Shown here: piece by piece, positions 34,182 to 42,631 of the stretch
Position numbering within the stretch: the first letter of the stretch is position 1
Layout of the letters: every line of letters starts with the position of its first letter
Assembly: GCA_049324315.1 (NCBI GenBank)
Contig: JBMOKU010000032.1
Span: 62,001-126,000 of the forward strand
Length of the DNA stretch: 64,000 nucleotides
DNA from: JBMOKU01 sp049324315
Lineage (GTDB): Bacteria; Bacillota; Clostridia; Peptostreptococcales; Thermotaleaceae
Direction: 5' to 3'
Notes under the pieces: model-generated
The model's database searches: none
Seen by the model: only the letters and a program-made list of their open reading frames with translations
Told to the model about the DNA's origin: nothing
Translations under genes and position numbers: made by a program

Positions 34182-34191
34182 ACTAATTAGT
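34182..34191. promoter_or_regulatory. MarR autoregulatory box
   Basis: ACTAATTAGT, a perfect palindrome 15 bases before the marR start and next to TATTATTGTC. It matches the boxes at 33561-33679. Confidence 0.6.
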
Positions 34192-34514
34192 ATTATTGTC
34201 AATAATGCTTTAAATAAATTCACAACTCTCTCGGTGGAGAAAACGACAACAATAGCGTCCACATCATGTGGGATCTATATTTGCTAAATCCACGTAGACT
34301 TGGATTTTCCAGATTATAACGTGGGTCGTGTATAAAAAACAGCCCTTCGGTTATTAGTTATCTAACTTCAACAAAAAATTTTTCATTTTTATAAACAAAG
34401 GTGTGACCCTCTTCTAAATAACGGAAGGACAGTATCATGCCTGCTATTCTTTCTATCTAGACATGATACTGCCCTCTCGTTTACTTTATTATCACTCAAG
34501 AAATATCTAAATTT
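34192..34514. other. Spacer with diverged repeat and stem-loop
   Basis: Bases 34255-34310 (CACATCATGTGGGATCTATA and on) are a diverged copy of 33250-33302. Bases 34430-34471 form the stem CAGTATCATG/CATGATACTG, probably the terminator of the minus-strand gene at 34515-34937. No gene is seen. Confidence 0.45.
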
Positions 34515-34937
34515 TTAACAACATCCAAATCCCCACGGATAACCATAATATGGTGTTCTCCAAATGGCTGTTAATAGAAGGAACCATAAAAGCAAACCAG
34601 CGCCACCAAAGAAAATTTGACTTTCAGGATTTGATTGCTGTATCTTGCTGGATCTACCTGAAGTTCTTGTTAATATTCTTTTTACCCTGTCTATTCTCTC
34701 TTTCGTATCTTCTGTAACGAAACCCTCCATTTGAGATAAATGGTCAAGGTTCTTTATATGCTGATTCAAGATATCCGGTGTCACTTGGGATTTTACACGC
34801 ATGATATCTCTCAGGATATATTGATCAGGTACGTTTGCATACGCTTGCATATACGTATCAATTTCTTTCATTTGATCTTCAGATAGTACTGCTTTATTAA
34901 AGGAATACGCAAAGCTATTGTCATATTCTGGTACCAT
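34515..34937 (-). CDS. Hypothetical protein with C-terminal membrane anchor
   Basis: A 140-residue protein of unknown function. Residues 1-100 are helical and charged (VTPDILNQHIKNLDHLSQME, then DTKERIDRVKRIL). One hydrophobic segment near 108-126 (FFGGAGLLLWFLLLTAIW) is followed by an aromatic, cysteine-ending tail YYGYPWGFGCC. The topology suggests a tail-anchored or bitopic protein; similar Gly/Tyr-rich tails occur in small proteins of spore formers. I cannot name a family. AAGGGGGTG precedes the ATG. Confidence 0.6.
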   Translation of the reverse strand: MVPEYDNSFAYSFNKAVLSEDQMKEIDTYMQAYANVPDQYILRDIMRVKSQVTPDILNQHIKNLDHLSQMEGFVTEDTKERIDRVKRILTRTSGRSSKIQQSNPESQIFFGGAGLLLWFLLLTAIWRTPYYGYPWGFGCC

Positions 34938-35030
34938 ATGAGTTTCACCCCCTTATAGACTTATCTCTTTGCACTAGTATAATATGTACAAACTTCTAAA
35001 AGGTTCCTTATCCTCATATAAAACAAAAGA

Positions 35031-35079
35031 GTCAGGCTTGACGAATTGACACAGTTGACATCAATTTATCAGGCCTGAC
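35031..35079 (-). terminator. Terminator of the 2-oxoacid oxidoreductase operon
   Basis: GTCAGGC(TTGACGAATTGA) pairs with (TCAATTTATC)AGGCCTGAC; on the minus strand TCTTTTGTTTT follows. The arms are nearly the same as those at 40134-40185. Confidence 0.7.
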
Positions 35080-35100
35080 CCTAATATTTTGTTTCTATTT

Positions 35101-35637
35101 TTAACGATTTGCGTACGCTATGCCTTTATTGATTGCATTGAGGTTGGTCTCCAGTAATTCCGGCTTTTTCTTTGTTAATTTGCCCATAGCCTTTTCTATT
35201 TTCCCAAGGTCAATTAGCTTTAGATTTGGCAGTAAAGCCCCTAAACAGACCATATTCGCAATACTAGGATTGCCTAGCTCATTGGCAATGTCTGTAGCAG
35301 GAATTTCAATGATGGTTATGTCATCTCTCATTTCATCTAACTTTGCTAGAGAAGAGTTTACCACTAAAACTCCACCTGGTTTTACACGGGCAGCAAATTT
35401 ATCATAAGCCGGTTTATTTAATACAATAGCGGCATCTGCAAAAGCAATCACGGGTGAGTTAATTTCCTCGTCTGATAGTATTACAGAACAGTTGGCAGTA
35501 CCTCCACGCATTTCCGGTCCATAGGATGGAATCCAACAAAGTTCTAAGTCAGAACCCATTCCAGCATACGCCAAAACCTTACCTAAGAACATGACACCCT
35601 GACCACCAAATCCGGCAAGTATTACTTTATCCATCAT
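35101..35637 (-). CDS. 2-oxoacid:ferredoxin oxidoreductase, gamma subunit
   Basis: A 178-residue subunit of the PorG/KorC type. It starts DKVILAGFGGQGVMFLGKVL, followed by SYGPEMRGGTANCSVILSD, both family marks. The gamma domain completes the CoA-dependent oxidative decarboxylation machine with the alpha, beta and ferredoxin-like subunits encoded upstream. Its start overlaps the end of the beta gene by four bases. It is the last gene of the operon. Confidence 0.92.
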   Translation of the reverse strand: MMDKVILAGFGGQGVMFLGKVLAYAGMGSDLELCWIPSYGPEMRGGTANCSVILSDEEINSPVIAFADAAIVLNKPAYDKFAARVKPGGVLVVNSSLAKLDEMRDDITIIEIPATDIANELGNPSIANMVCLGALLPNLKLIDLGKIEKAMGKLTKKKPELLETNLNAINKGIAYANR

Positions 35638-36386
35638 AAGCTCTTTACCTCCTCGGTCACCTTTAATTCACCCATTTTGTAAACAGGCATCATATTTTCC
35701 CGCAGCCACTTTAAGCTATCTGAAGGTGACATACCCCAGTTCGTTGGACAGGTTGACAAGACGCTTACAAATGCAAACCCTAGCCCTGCCTGTTGAACCT
35801 GGAACGCCTTTTTAATGGCTTTTTTAGCCAGGTTTATATTCTTTGGTGAGTCTACGGAGACAGAAGCCACATATACTGCGCCTTCAAGATTTGCAATCAG
35901 TGTCGGCAAATCTATTGGATAACCGTTAATATCTATATTTCTTCCATAAGGACTGGTAGCTGTCTTCATGCCCTCCAATGTGGTAGGTGCCATCTGGCCC
36001 CCAGTCATTCCAAAAATAGCATTATTCACCATAATGGAAGTGATTTTTTCCCCTCTGGCTGCTGTGTGAATCGCATGCTGTGTTCCTATGGCTGCGATAT
36101 CTCCATCTCCTTGATAGGTAAAAACGATCTTGTCAGGCAGTGCTCTTTTCACACCGGTCCCTACTGCCTGTGCTCTACCATGGGCAGCTCCTACAAAGTC
36201 ACAGCTAAAAAAGTCCTGACAGAACCCCGCACATCCTACAGGAGAAATCCCTATAGTATCTTCAATGATATCTAACTCTTCCAGCACCTCAGCAATTAGT
36301 CTCATGATAATTCCATGGGTACATCCTGGACAGAATGAAAAAGGTACATCTGTCAATCCCTTCGTTCTACCAAATATTTTTTCCAT
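35634..36386 (-). CDS. 2-oxoacid:ferredoxin oxidoreductase, beta (TPP-binding) subunit
   Basis: A 250-residue subunit that binds thiamine pyrophosphate. It has FCPGCTHGIIMRLIAEVLEE at the start, the TPP/Mg motif GDGDIAAIGTQHAIHTAARG, then NNAIFGMTGGQMAPTT. The C-terminal half (LSTCPTNWGMSPSDSLKWL) matches KorB/VorA-type proteins. Together with the alpha subunit it forms the catalytic core; electrons pass to ferredoxin. Confidence 0.92.
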   Translation of the reverse strand: MEKIFGRTKGLTDVPFSFCPGCTHGIIMRLIAEVLEELDIIEDTIGISPVGCAGFCQDFFSCDFVGAAHGRAQAVGTGVKRALPDKIVFTYQGDGDIAAIGTQHAIHTAARGEKITSIMVNNAIFGMTGGQMAPTTLEGMKTATSPYGRNIDINGYPIDLPTLIANLEGAVYVASVSVDSPKNINLAKKAIKKAFQVQQAGLGFAFVSVLSTCPTNWGMSPSDSLKWLRENMMPVYKMGELKVTEEVKSL

Positions 36387-36389
36387 GGT

Positions 36390-37460
36390 CTATACCTCCT
36401 CTACTGCTGATAGTTCGAATATATTTTCAACATAGTCTAATATTTCATTTTCCGTTGGCAGCATACCACCCTGTCTTCGATAAAGATGTACCGGAACCTT
36501 GCATTCTACTGCCAATTTCACGTCCTCAATCATTTGTCCGGTGTTCAACTCAACGGTTACAATCCCCTTCACGCTATCCTTATAAGGAATAAAAGCTTTT
36601 TCAGGGTAAGGCCATAGGGTAATAGGACGTATCAAACCTAATTTTATTCCTTTTGCCCGGGCATCTAGAACAGTGCTTTTGCATATCCTACCTGTTGTTC
36701 CATAGCTTACAAGTAAGTACTCTGCATCCTCTGTATAGAACTCTTCCCATCGCTGCTCTTTTTCTTGGATTTCTTTATATTTTGCTTCCCATAGCAGGTT
36801 ATTGGCTTCACCGATTTCATTGGTTAAAGAATAGCTGGCCAATATACGCTTTTCTCTATCTTTACAGCCATCGACTACCCAGCTTCTGTCAAATTCAGGT
36901 GCCTCAGGTCTATCCTTTAAGATGACAGGCTCCATGGTCTGGCCTAAGAAACCATCGGATAAGATTAAAACAGGATTACGATATTTATCAGCTATATCAA
37001 AGGCTTCCATTGTAAAATCATAAAGCTCTTGAGCTTTGGATGGTGCCAATACAATGACACGGTAGTCTCCATGCCCGCCACCTTTTGTTGACTGGAAATA
37101 GTCTGACTGGGCAGGTCCTAATCCTCCCAACCCTGGTCCACAACGATTTACGTTAACAATAACCATAGGCAGTTCTACGGCTGCACTATAGGAAATTCCC
37201 TCCTGCTTCAAACTGATTCCAGGGCTTGATGATGCAGTCATAACTCTATTTCCTGTACAAGCAGCACCATAACACATATAAATAGCACCAATTTCATCCT
37301 CTGCCTGTACGACGGTACCACCATGTTGCGGAAGATGTGCGGATAAGTATTCTATTACCTCCGTAGACGGTGTAATCGGATAACCAAAGAACAATTTACA
37401 GCCTGAGCGAATAGCAGCTTCGCCAATAATTTCATTACCCTTCATGAGTATTCTTTCCAT
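36390..37460 (-). CDS. vorB: 2-oxoacid:ferredoxin oxidoreductase, alpha subunit (VorB type)
   Basis: A 356-residue subunit with the pyrimidine-binding domain (GCKLFFGYPITPSTEVIEYL, AEDEIGAIYMCYGAACTGNR, MTASSSPGISLKQEGISY) and the C-terminal domain II (YGTTGRICKST, ELNTGQMIEDVKLAV). Sequence and gene order (ferredoxin, alpha, beta, gamma) agree with VorB-type enzymes that act on branched-chain 2-oxoacids, but a 2-oxoglutarate-specific KorA cannot be excluded. In an anaerobe it would link Val/Ile/Leu breakdown or synthesis to ferredoxin. Confidence 0.88.
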   Translation of the reverse strand: MERILMKGNEIIGEAAIRSGCKLFFGYPITPSTEVIEYLSAHLPQHGGTVVQAEDEIGAIYMCYGAACTGNRVMTASSSPGISLKQEGISYSAAVELPMVIVNVNRCGPGLGGLGPAQSDYFQSTKGGGHGDYRVIVLAPSKAQELYDFTMEAFDIADKYRNPVLILSDGFLGQTMEPVILKDRPEAPEFDRSWVVDGCKDREKRILASYSLTNEIGEANNLLWEAKYKEIQEKEQRWEEFYTEDAEYLLVSYGTTGRICKSTVLDARAKGIKLGLIRPITLWPYPEKAFIPYKDSVKGIVTVELNTGQMIEDVKLAVECKVPVHLYRRQGGMLPTENEILDYVENIFELSAVEEV

Positions 37461-37485
37461 CTCGTATCAGCTCCCTTCCCTATCT

Positions 37486-37689
37486 TTATTTATAGACCTC
37501 TATTGCTACATCAGGACAAACAGTTGCACACAGCTTACACCCTATACATTTTTCTTGATCCGTGCAAACCACTGTAAAATATCCCTTCTGGTTTGTTTTA
37601 TCTCCTATAGCTAAAATCTGTTTAGGACATACTTCAATACAAAGACCACAACTCTTGCAGTACTTGTCCAATACATGAACCTTTGCCAT
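37486..37689 (-). CDS. 2x[4Fe-4S] ferredoxin-like delta subunit
   Basis: A 67-residue protein with two clusters: CKSCGLCIEVCPKQI and CIGCKLCATVCPDVAIEV, each CxxCxxCxxxCP. It is the first gene of the operon and provides the electron path from the TPP subunit to free ferredoxin. It starts behind GGAGGGATTGG. Confidence 0.92.
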   Translation of the reverse strand: MAKVHVLDKYCKSCGLCIEVCPKQILAIGDKTNQKGYFTVVCTDQEKCIGCKLCATVCPDVAIEVYK

Positions 37690-38158
37690 ACCAATCCCTC
37701 CTTACATGATTTTCATTTCTTAGCCTATCAAGGATGTGAAATTATGGTGCTTTCAACAATTTTTTTGAGTAAGTGCGATCCCTTTCTTCGTAAGCTCGCA
37801 GCTGGATAACGTTATCCTTTAGTTTGAAAAAAAATTGCATATACTAACGTTAATCATTACGTTCTTCGCATCCGCTACGCCACGGGGATAGTTCCTCAGG
37901 CACATAAAAAACATATGTGCCAGACGAACCGTCCCCATAACTCCGCTTGGCAGCGGTTATCGTCTATACCGCTATATTAATTTTTTATTTTTGTTTTAAA
38001 TTTTTCAACAAATAGTTGAACATTTCAACTATAATAATAGAATATAGAATATTAAACCTGCTGTGAAATACTAAAATCCTATGGCAGTAATAAGTAAAAC
38101 TGATTAACATTTGTCTCATATGCCATTAGATGTTAACCAAAGGATTGGAGGAATCCAC
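37690..38158. other. Spacer with palindromic repeat copy 2 and divergent promoters
   Basis: The 469-base gap between the oxidoreductase operon and the divergent LysR gene contains the repeat at 37869-37947. The remainder is AT-rich. TTGAACATTTCAACTATAATAATA (from 38019) includes a TATAAT-like box and a TTGAA/TTCAA inverted repeat that may serve the LysR regulator. No gene is seen. Confidence 0.4.
37869..37947. repeat. GGGGACGGTTC palindromic repeat, copy 2
   Basis: Nearly identical to 19258-19336, including the leading CATCCGCTACGCCAC and the trailing ACTCCGC. In the left arm GGGGATAGTTC replaces GGGGACGGTTC while the right arm keeps GAACCGTCCCC, so the stem has started to decay. Confidence 0.8.
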
Positions 38159-39079
38159 ATGGACATACGACAACTACGCTACTTTATAGCCGTTGCAGAG
38201 CATTTAAACTTTACGGAAGCATCTAAGCATCTATTTGTAGCACAATCCGCCGTAAGTCAGCAGATCGCAGATTTGGAGAAAAAAATTGGTGTCCAGCTGT
38301 TTATTCGAGATAAGCGCTCCGTCAGATTAACGAGTGCTGGGACTGTCCTTCTTAAAGAGGCAATTAATCTTGTCAATAAATCCGAAGAAGCCATAGAAAA
38401 AACCCGACAAGCGGATTTGGGCATTATCGGGAGTCTAAAAATAGGATTTTTAGGCTATTCTGAAAAGAATTTCTTACCTTATTTAATCAGACAGTTTCGC
38501 CGCAATCATCCAAAGGTAGATTTGCAGTTAGATCAATATAACCATGGCATGCTGACGGAAGCCTTGGATGCCGGTGAATTGGATATCGGATTCACTTTTT
38601 CTTTCGGTCTTGATACCATTGGCGGACTTGAAAGCAGCAGCATATTCACCGAGACCATTTCCATCGTAATGCATTGCGATCACCCTCTTGCCAATAGTAC
38701 GAGCATCCGTATCAGCGACTTAGCCCAGGAGCATTTTATTGTACTTAATAGAGAAGAATCTCCTCAAGGATTCAATCAAACATTATTGATCTGCGGAAAT
38801 AGCGGCTTTTCACCAAACATCGTCCGTGAGCCCCGACTTCTTCATACCGTGTTACTATTAGTGGACGGGGGAATGGGAATCGCTATTTTACCAAAAAGTC
38901 TTCAGCTTTATTCCAGCCCTAGTCTTCGTTTTGTAGATATCGAAGGTGATAAAAATGAGTATGACCTGGTGGCTGCTTGGAAAAAAACAAATATGAATCC
39001 TTCTATTCCTCTATTTCTAAAAGAGATTGAATCTGCAAAGCAACAATATCAGAATGATTTTTCAGCCGTCATGGGCTAG
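38159..39079 (+). CDS. LysR-family transcriptional regulator
   Basis: A 306-residue regulator. The N-terminal HTH is MDIRQLRYFIAVAEHLNFTE with HLFVAQSAVSQQIADLEKKI as recognition segment, and the C-terminal co-inducer domain starts near residue 90 (LKIGFLGYSEKNFLPYLI). It resembles the CbnR/AlsR/HcaR group. I start it at 38159 behind TTGGAGGAATC; the longer frame from 38111 is not family-like. Target genes may be the divergent oxidoreductase operon or the LUD gene downstream; neither is proven. Confidence 0.9.
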   Translation: MDIRQLRYFIAVAEHLNFTEASKHLFVAQSAVSQQIADLEKKIGVQLFIRDKRSVRLTSAGTVLLKEAINLVNKSEEAIEKTRQADLGIIGSLKIGFLGYSEKNFLPYLIRQFRRNHPKVDLQLDQYNHGMLTEALDAGELDIGFTFSFGLDTIGGLESSSIFTETISIVMHCDHPLANSTSIRISDLAQEHFIVLNREESPQGFNQTLLICGNSGFSPNIVREPRLLHTVLLLVDGGMGIAILPKSLQLYSSPSLRFVDIEGDKNEYDLVAAWKKTNMNPSIPLFLKEIESAKQQYQNDFSAVMG

Positions 39080-39335
39080 ATATTTACAGAAGCTTCCATA
39101 CACCTCTATTTCGCCTAAAAAAGATAGACAGGGTTATCGTTTTATAAAGCAATAATCCGTCCCGTTCATAATTTTTTGTTGGACAAATTTTTCTAGCGTT
39201 TTGATTTTAATCTTCAATTTTACAAATGCATGTTGTCATGATACATTTAATATATCAATAGACAAAAGGGCTTTAATCTATCCAATACCCTACTAAATAT
39301 ATTGGTTAAGTGAAAAGATGAGGAGGAATGTAAAT

Positions 39336-39965
39336 ATGAATTTATCTTTTGAAGAACTGGGATTAGAAGTAGTTGAAGCATTGCAGAAAAACAGATTCAA
39401 TGCTGTATTTCATAAAACAGCCCAAGAAGCCTTAGAACAGCTTTTATCCATGATTCCCCATGATGCAAGTGTTGGGATTGGCGGTTCTTGGACGTTGCAG
39501 CAGCTTGGCCTGGTGGAGAAACTTGAAGCTCGGGGAAACACAGTTCTCTGTCATCACAAACCTAGACTAAGTCCGGAAGAAGTTTTGGAAGTACGTCGTA
39601 AGCAGCTAACCTGTGATGTGTTCCTGACAAGTACCAATGCCATCACGCAAGATGGCAGACTCGTCAATACAGATGGTACAGGTAACAGGGTTGCAGCCAT
39701 GATTTTCGGTCCTAAAAAGGTTATTGTTATTGCTGGAGCAAACAAAATCGTAAAAGATCTTGATGAGGCAGAAGAGCGTATCGGCACGACAGCCGCACCC
39801 CTTAACAACAAAAGGCTAAACCGCCCCAATCCCTGTGTTAGCACCGGCCGATGTATGGACTGTCAAGGTCCTACCCGTATATGTAATGTAACGACTGTGA
39901 TGCATAAGCGTCCGTCCGCATCAGATATCCATGTTTTGGTTGTTGGAGAAGAATTAGGGTATTAG
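39336..39965 (+). CDS. LUD-domain protein (LutC/YkgG-like)
   Basis: A 209-residue LUD protein. The core has SVGIGGSWTLQQLGLVEKL, then VFLTSTNAITQDGRLVNTDG and IFGPKKVIVIAGANKIVKDL, typical of the clostridial LUD group. The C-terminus adds a cysteine-containing stretch (CVSTGRCMDCQGPTRICNV). LutC is part of the lactate-utilisation system in Bacillus, but lutA and lutB are absent here, so the role of this single LUD protein is open. I start it at 39336; the earlier ATG lies within the AGGAGG site. Confidence 0.85.
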   Translation: MNLSFEELGLEVVEALQKNRFNAVFHKTAQEALEQLLSMIPHDASVGIGGSWTLQQLGLVEKLEARGNTVLCHHKPRLSPEEVLEVRRKQLTCDVFLTSTNAITQDGRLVNTDGTGNRVAAMIFGPKKVIVIAGANKIVKDLDEAEERIGTTAAPLNNKRLNRPNPCVSTGRCMDCQGPTRICNVTTVMHKRPSASDIHVLVVGEELGY

Positions 39966-40040
39966 AAAATGTTTATTGGGGTTACTCCAAGTTCATGTAA
40001 TTAAAATAGCTGGTCATTCACAATAACGCAAATCATAATT

Positions 40041-40119
40041 TGTCATCCTGAGCAGAGTGAAACGAAGTCGAAGGATCTTGGATATAAAAGAAGATCCTTC
40101 GCTACGGCTCAGGATGACA
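40041..40119. repeat. Long TGTCATCCTGAG palindrome
   Basis: TGTCATCCTGAGC...GAAGGATCTT pairs with AAGATCCTTCGC...GCTCAGGATGACA over nearly 35 bases with small bulges. This kind of GTCATCCTGAG palindrome is widespread between genes in many bacteria. It sits between convergent genes in the 263-base gap 39966-40228. Confidence 0.75.
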
Positions 40120-40133
40120 TGTGAAAAAAACAC

Positions 40134-40185
40134 CGGCTTGACAAATTGACGCAGCTTTTTAACACCTTTGTCAATTTATCAAGCC
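40134..40185 (-). terminator. Terminator of the ABC-F gene
   Basis: GGCTTGACAAATTGAC pairs with GTCAATTTATCAAGCC, and on the minus strand GGTGTTTTTTT follows. Its arms match those of 35031-35079. Confidence 0.75.
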
Positions 40186-40228
40186 TCAATATTTTATCTC
40201 TAGGGTTTTAGATCCTATGACTTTCAAT

Positions 40229-42139
40229 TTAGATTATCAGATCATCCCACTTGCTATACAGCCTGCCAATCTCTTTTAACAATGCGTCATATTCTTTATA
40301 TTTTTCCGCTGGTGTGGATGTATCAAATAATCCTTCCATTTCTTTGATCTTCTCCTCAAGGCTTATTATTTGATCCTCCAGCTCTTGCCTATCTTTTTCC
40401 GGGTTTTCATCTTTAGCACGATTATATTTTTTGTCATTAGAATTTTTACGGAACCCTTCTCCTGCTTTGGTATCCTTCACTTCATGATTATCCTCATCAA
40501 TGCCGTATTTAATCTGTTTGTAGAAATCATAGTTGCCTTCATAGGTGTTTATCTTTCCATTTTCGATTTCCAGTATTTTTTCCACACAATGGGTTAGGTA
40601 GTATCTGTCATGGGTAACTGCGATAATGGTTCCCTTAAATTCCTTTAATGCTGCTTCAACGGCATCTCTTGCCGGCATATCCAGATGGTTTGTAGGTTCA
40701 TCAAGTATCAGGCAATCTGTATCCTCAAGCATCACACATGCCAGGTAAAGCCTTACACGTTCTCCGCCGCTTAAGACCTTTATCCTTTTGTCCACCTCAT
40801 CACCATAAAACTGAAACCGCGCAAGATAGTCCCGTGCTTCTCTCTCCTGCGTTCCTCTTTTGGAGGCAATAAGCTGAAGTATTGTCATATCGTCATTCTG
40901 AAATAATACTTCCTGTCCCATATAGGAGTATTTTACCCATTCACCGAGCCTTAGGAAGCCTTCGTAGCTTTTGTCGTTTCCAAGCAGCATATGAATCAAT
41001 GTTGATTTTCCACATCCATTGGGGCCGATGATACCTACCCTTTCTCCTCCCCTTATGTGGAAGGTTGCACCTGAAAACAAAGTTACATCCCCAAAGCTTT
41101 TCCTCAGGTTATCAGCCCATGCTATGTCTTTGCTAACATGCCTGATCTTTTTGAATTTTATCTTTGGACCATCTGCTTTGAAAAGATGCTCCTGGTTTTT
41201 AGCTGCTTGAAGGCTTATTTTCAGCTCATCATTGAGCTTTTTCATCTCCTTTTCCCTGCTTTTTGATGCCTTGATCCTGCCCCTGCTCTTAAGCCCCTGT
41301 ACGGTTTCATTTGTATTTCTTATCGTCCATCTTAAACGTTTTTGCTCATTCAATACAAACTGGCTCAGCTGATTTTTATGGGCAATATAGTTTGAATAGT
41401 TGCCGCTTCTTACACAAAGGCTGCCCTGTTCAAGTTCTGCAACTCTGGTTGCAACCCTGTCAAGAAAGTATCTATCATGGGATACAAAGAGTATCCCACC
41501 TTCAAACTTCTTAAGGAAGCTTTCAAACCATTCCGTAGCATGGATATCAAGATGATTGGTAGGCTCATCAAGTATAAGCAAGTCCGGCTCCTCTAAAAGA
41601 ATCCTTGCCACTGAAACCCGCATTTTTTCTCCTCCGCTTAGCTTGCTGAGGGGCGTACTTAGGGTTTCTTGACGCAAGCCAAGACCAAGAAGTATCTTCT
41701 TTATTTTCGTTTCAATTGTGTATCCATCCATGGCCTCGTATCTGGTAAGAATCCTTGAATACGCATTCATCAGATTCTTGTATGCATCCGAACCTGCGTC
41801 ACAGCTTTGTTCAGCCATTTGTACTTCAAGTTCCCTAAGCTTTTTCTCAAGCTTGTAGACTTTTTCATAATGAAGGACCGTTTCGCTGCTCTTTTCACTG
41901 GATTCCACATCCTTCAAATCCTGACTGAGATATCCCACCTTTATATTCCGGGCTGTGACTACACTGCCTCCATCACTATTTTCAAAGCCCATAGCAATTT
42001 TGATCAGAGTGGTTTTTCCAGCGCCGTTAGGACCTACCAGTGCCACCCGCTCGCCTCTTTCAACTCTTAAACTTACACCATCTAGCACCCGTTGATTTCT
42101 ATATTCTTTCACTATATTTTCAAGTACTAATAAACTCAT
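40229..42139 (-). CDS. ABC-F family ATPase (possible ribosome protection)
   Basis: A soluble protein of about 636 residues with two ABC domains. Walker A motifs are GPNGAGKT (near 36-43) and GPNGCGKS; signatures are LSGGEKMR and LSGGERVR; both Walker B motifs read LILDEPTNHLD. The linker between them (about 245-310) is basic and helical, and a charged C-terminal coiled coil follows. There are no membrane segments. It is close to YdiF/Uup-type housekeeping ABC-F proteins, yet the leader with a small ORF and two terminators is a feature of antibiotic-inducible ABC-F genes. Start at 42139, eight bases after AAAGGAGG. Confidence 0.9.
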   Translation of the reverse strand: MSLLVLENIVKEYRNQRVLDGVSLRVERGERVALVGPNGAGKTTLIKIAMGFENSDGGSVVTARNIKVGYLSQDLKDVESSEKSSETVLHYEKVYKLEKKLRELEVQMAEQSCDAGSDAYKNLMNAYSRILTRYEAMDGYTIETKIKKILLGLGLRQETLSTPLSKLSGGEKMRVSVARILLEEPDLLILDEPTNHLDIHATEWFESFLKKFEGGILFVSHDRYFLDRVATRVAELEQGSLCVRSGNYSNYIAHKNQLSQFVLNEQKRLRWTIRNTNETVQGLKSRGRIKASKSREKEMKKLNDELKISLQAAKNQEHLFKADGPKIKFKKIRHVSKDIAWADNLRKSFGDVTLFSGATFHIRGGERVGIIGPNGCGKSTLIHMLLGNDKSYEGFLRLGEWVKYSYMGQEVLFQNDDMTILQLIASKRGTQEREARDYLARFQFYGDEVDKRIKVLSGGERVRLYLACVMLEDTDCLILDEPTNHLDMPARDAVEAALKEFKGTIIAVTHDRYYLTHCVEKILEIENGKINTYEGNYDFYKQIKYGIDEDNHEVKDTKAGEGFRKNSNDKKYNRAKDENPEKDRQELEDQIISLEEKIKEMEGLFDTSTPAEKYKEYDALLKEIGRLYSKWDDLII

Positions 42140-42574
42140 TTTCATTTCCTCCTTTAAACTTCATTATCAATAGGCTTTTAAGCAAAACAAAAAGACCGCA
42201 GCATACCACGGCCCTTATTCGTTTAAAGGGAGATGATTTTCCAAATGCCCGAATAAATATAAAAAGCCGTGGACAGTGATATTGTCCACAGCTATATTTA
42301 ACAACAAATATCATGCATATCTCAAAAAAGGATAGCACGCATACCGCCATCAAAAAACGCCAAATATACCTACACAAACAGTATATCTGACTGCCAGCCA
42401 CACCGGGAATTTTAAAAGTACAGCAAAAAGACCATTGGGAATAGTATTTCTCCAACAGAAAAACAATGTTTAACTATCTAACATGTTTCAAACCTTTTTG
42501 ACTTTTAATTTCCGGCATCGGCTACTACTGGCTTTAGCTCCGTACAACGCTCACCGATTATTTAGCATTGGTCA
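42140..42574 (-). promoter_or_regulatory. ABC-F attenuator leader with two terminators
   Basis: On the minus strand between leader peptide and ABC-F start there are two U-tailed hairpins. The first (42261-42293) is AGCTGTGGACA/TGTCCACGGCT followed by TTTTTAT; the second (42194-42213) is GGCCG/GCGGTC followed by TTTTTGTTTTG. TTTATTCG (near 42252) can pair with CGAATAAG (near 42216), a possible competing fold. The layout suits ribosome-stalling control of read-through. A 111-codon open frame across this stretch starts with TTG without a ribosome site and is probably not a gene. Confidence 0.6.
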
Positions 42575-42631
42575 TTATAGGGAGCTCAGGCCACGGCCAT
42601 CTGCCGGTACATTCGATACATACTTTTTCAT
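42575..42631 (-). CDS. Leader peptide of the ABC-F gene
   Basis: An 18-residue ORF, MKKYVSNVPADGRGLSSL, with an excellent AGGAGGA site seven bases upstream (42639-42645). It is far too short for a domain. Its 3' end (GGCCTGAGCTCC) can pair with GGAGCTAAAGCC 30-40 bases later, so ribosomes in the ORF would change the downstream fold. This is the arrangement of regulatory leader peptides of macrolide, lincosamide and related resistance genes; the actual inducer is unknown. Confidence 0.6.
   Translation of the reverse strand: MKKYVSNVPADGRGLSSL

Noticed and set aside
42120..42455. 111-codon minus-strand ORF before the ABC-F gene
   Set aside because: TTG start without ribosome binding site, crosses two terminators and the ABC-F start; better read as attenuator RNA.
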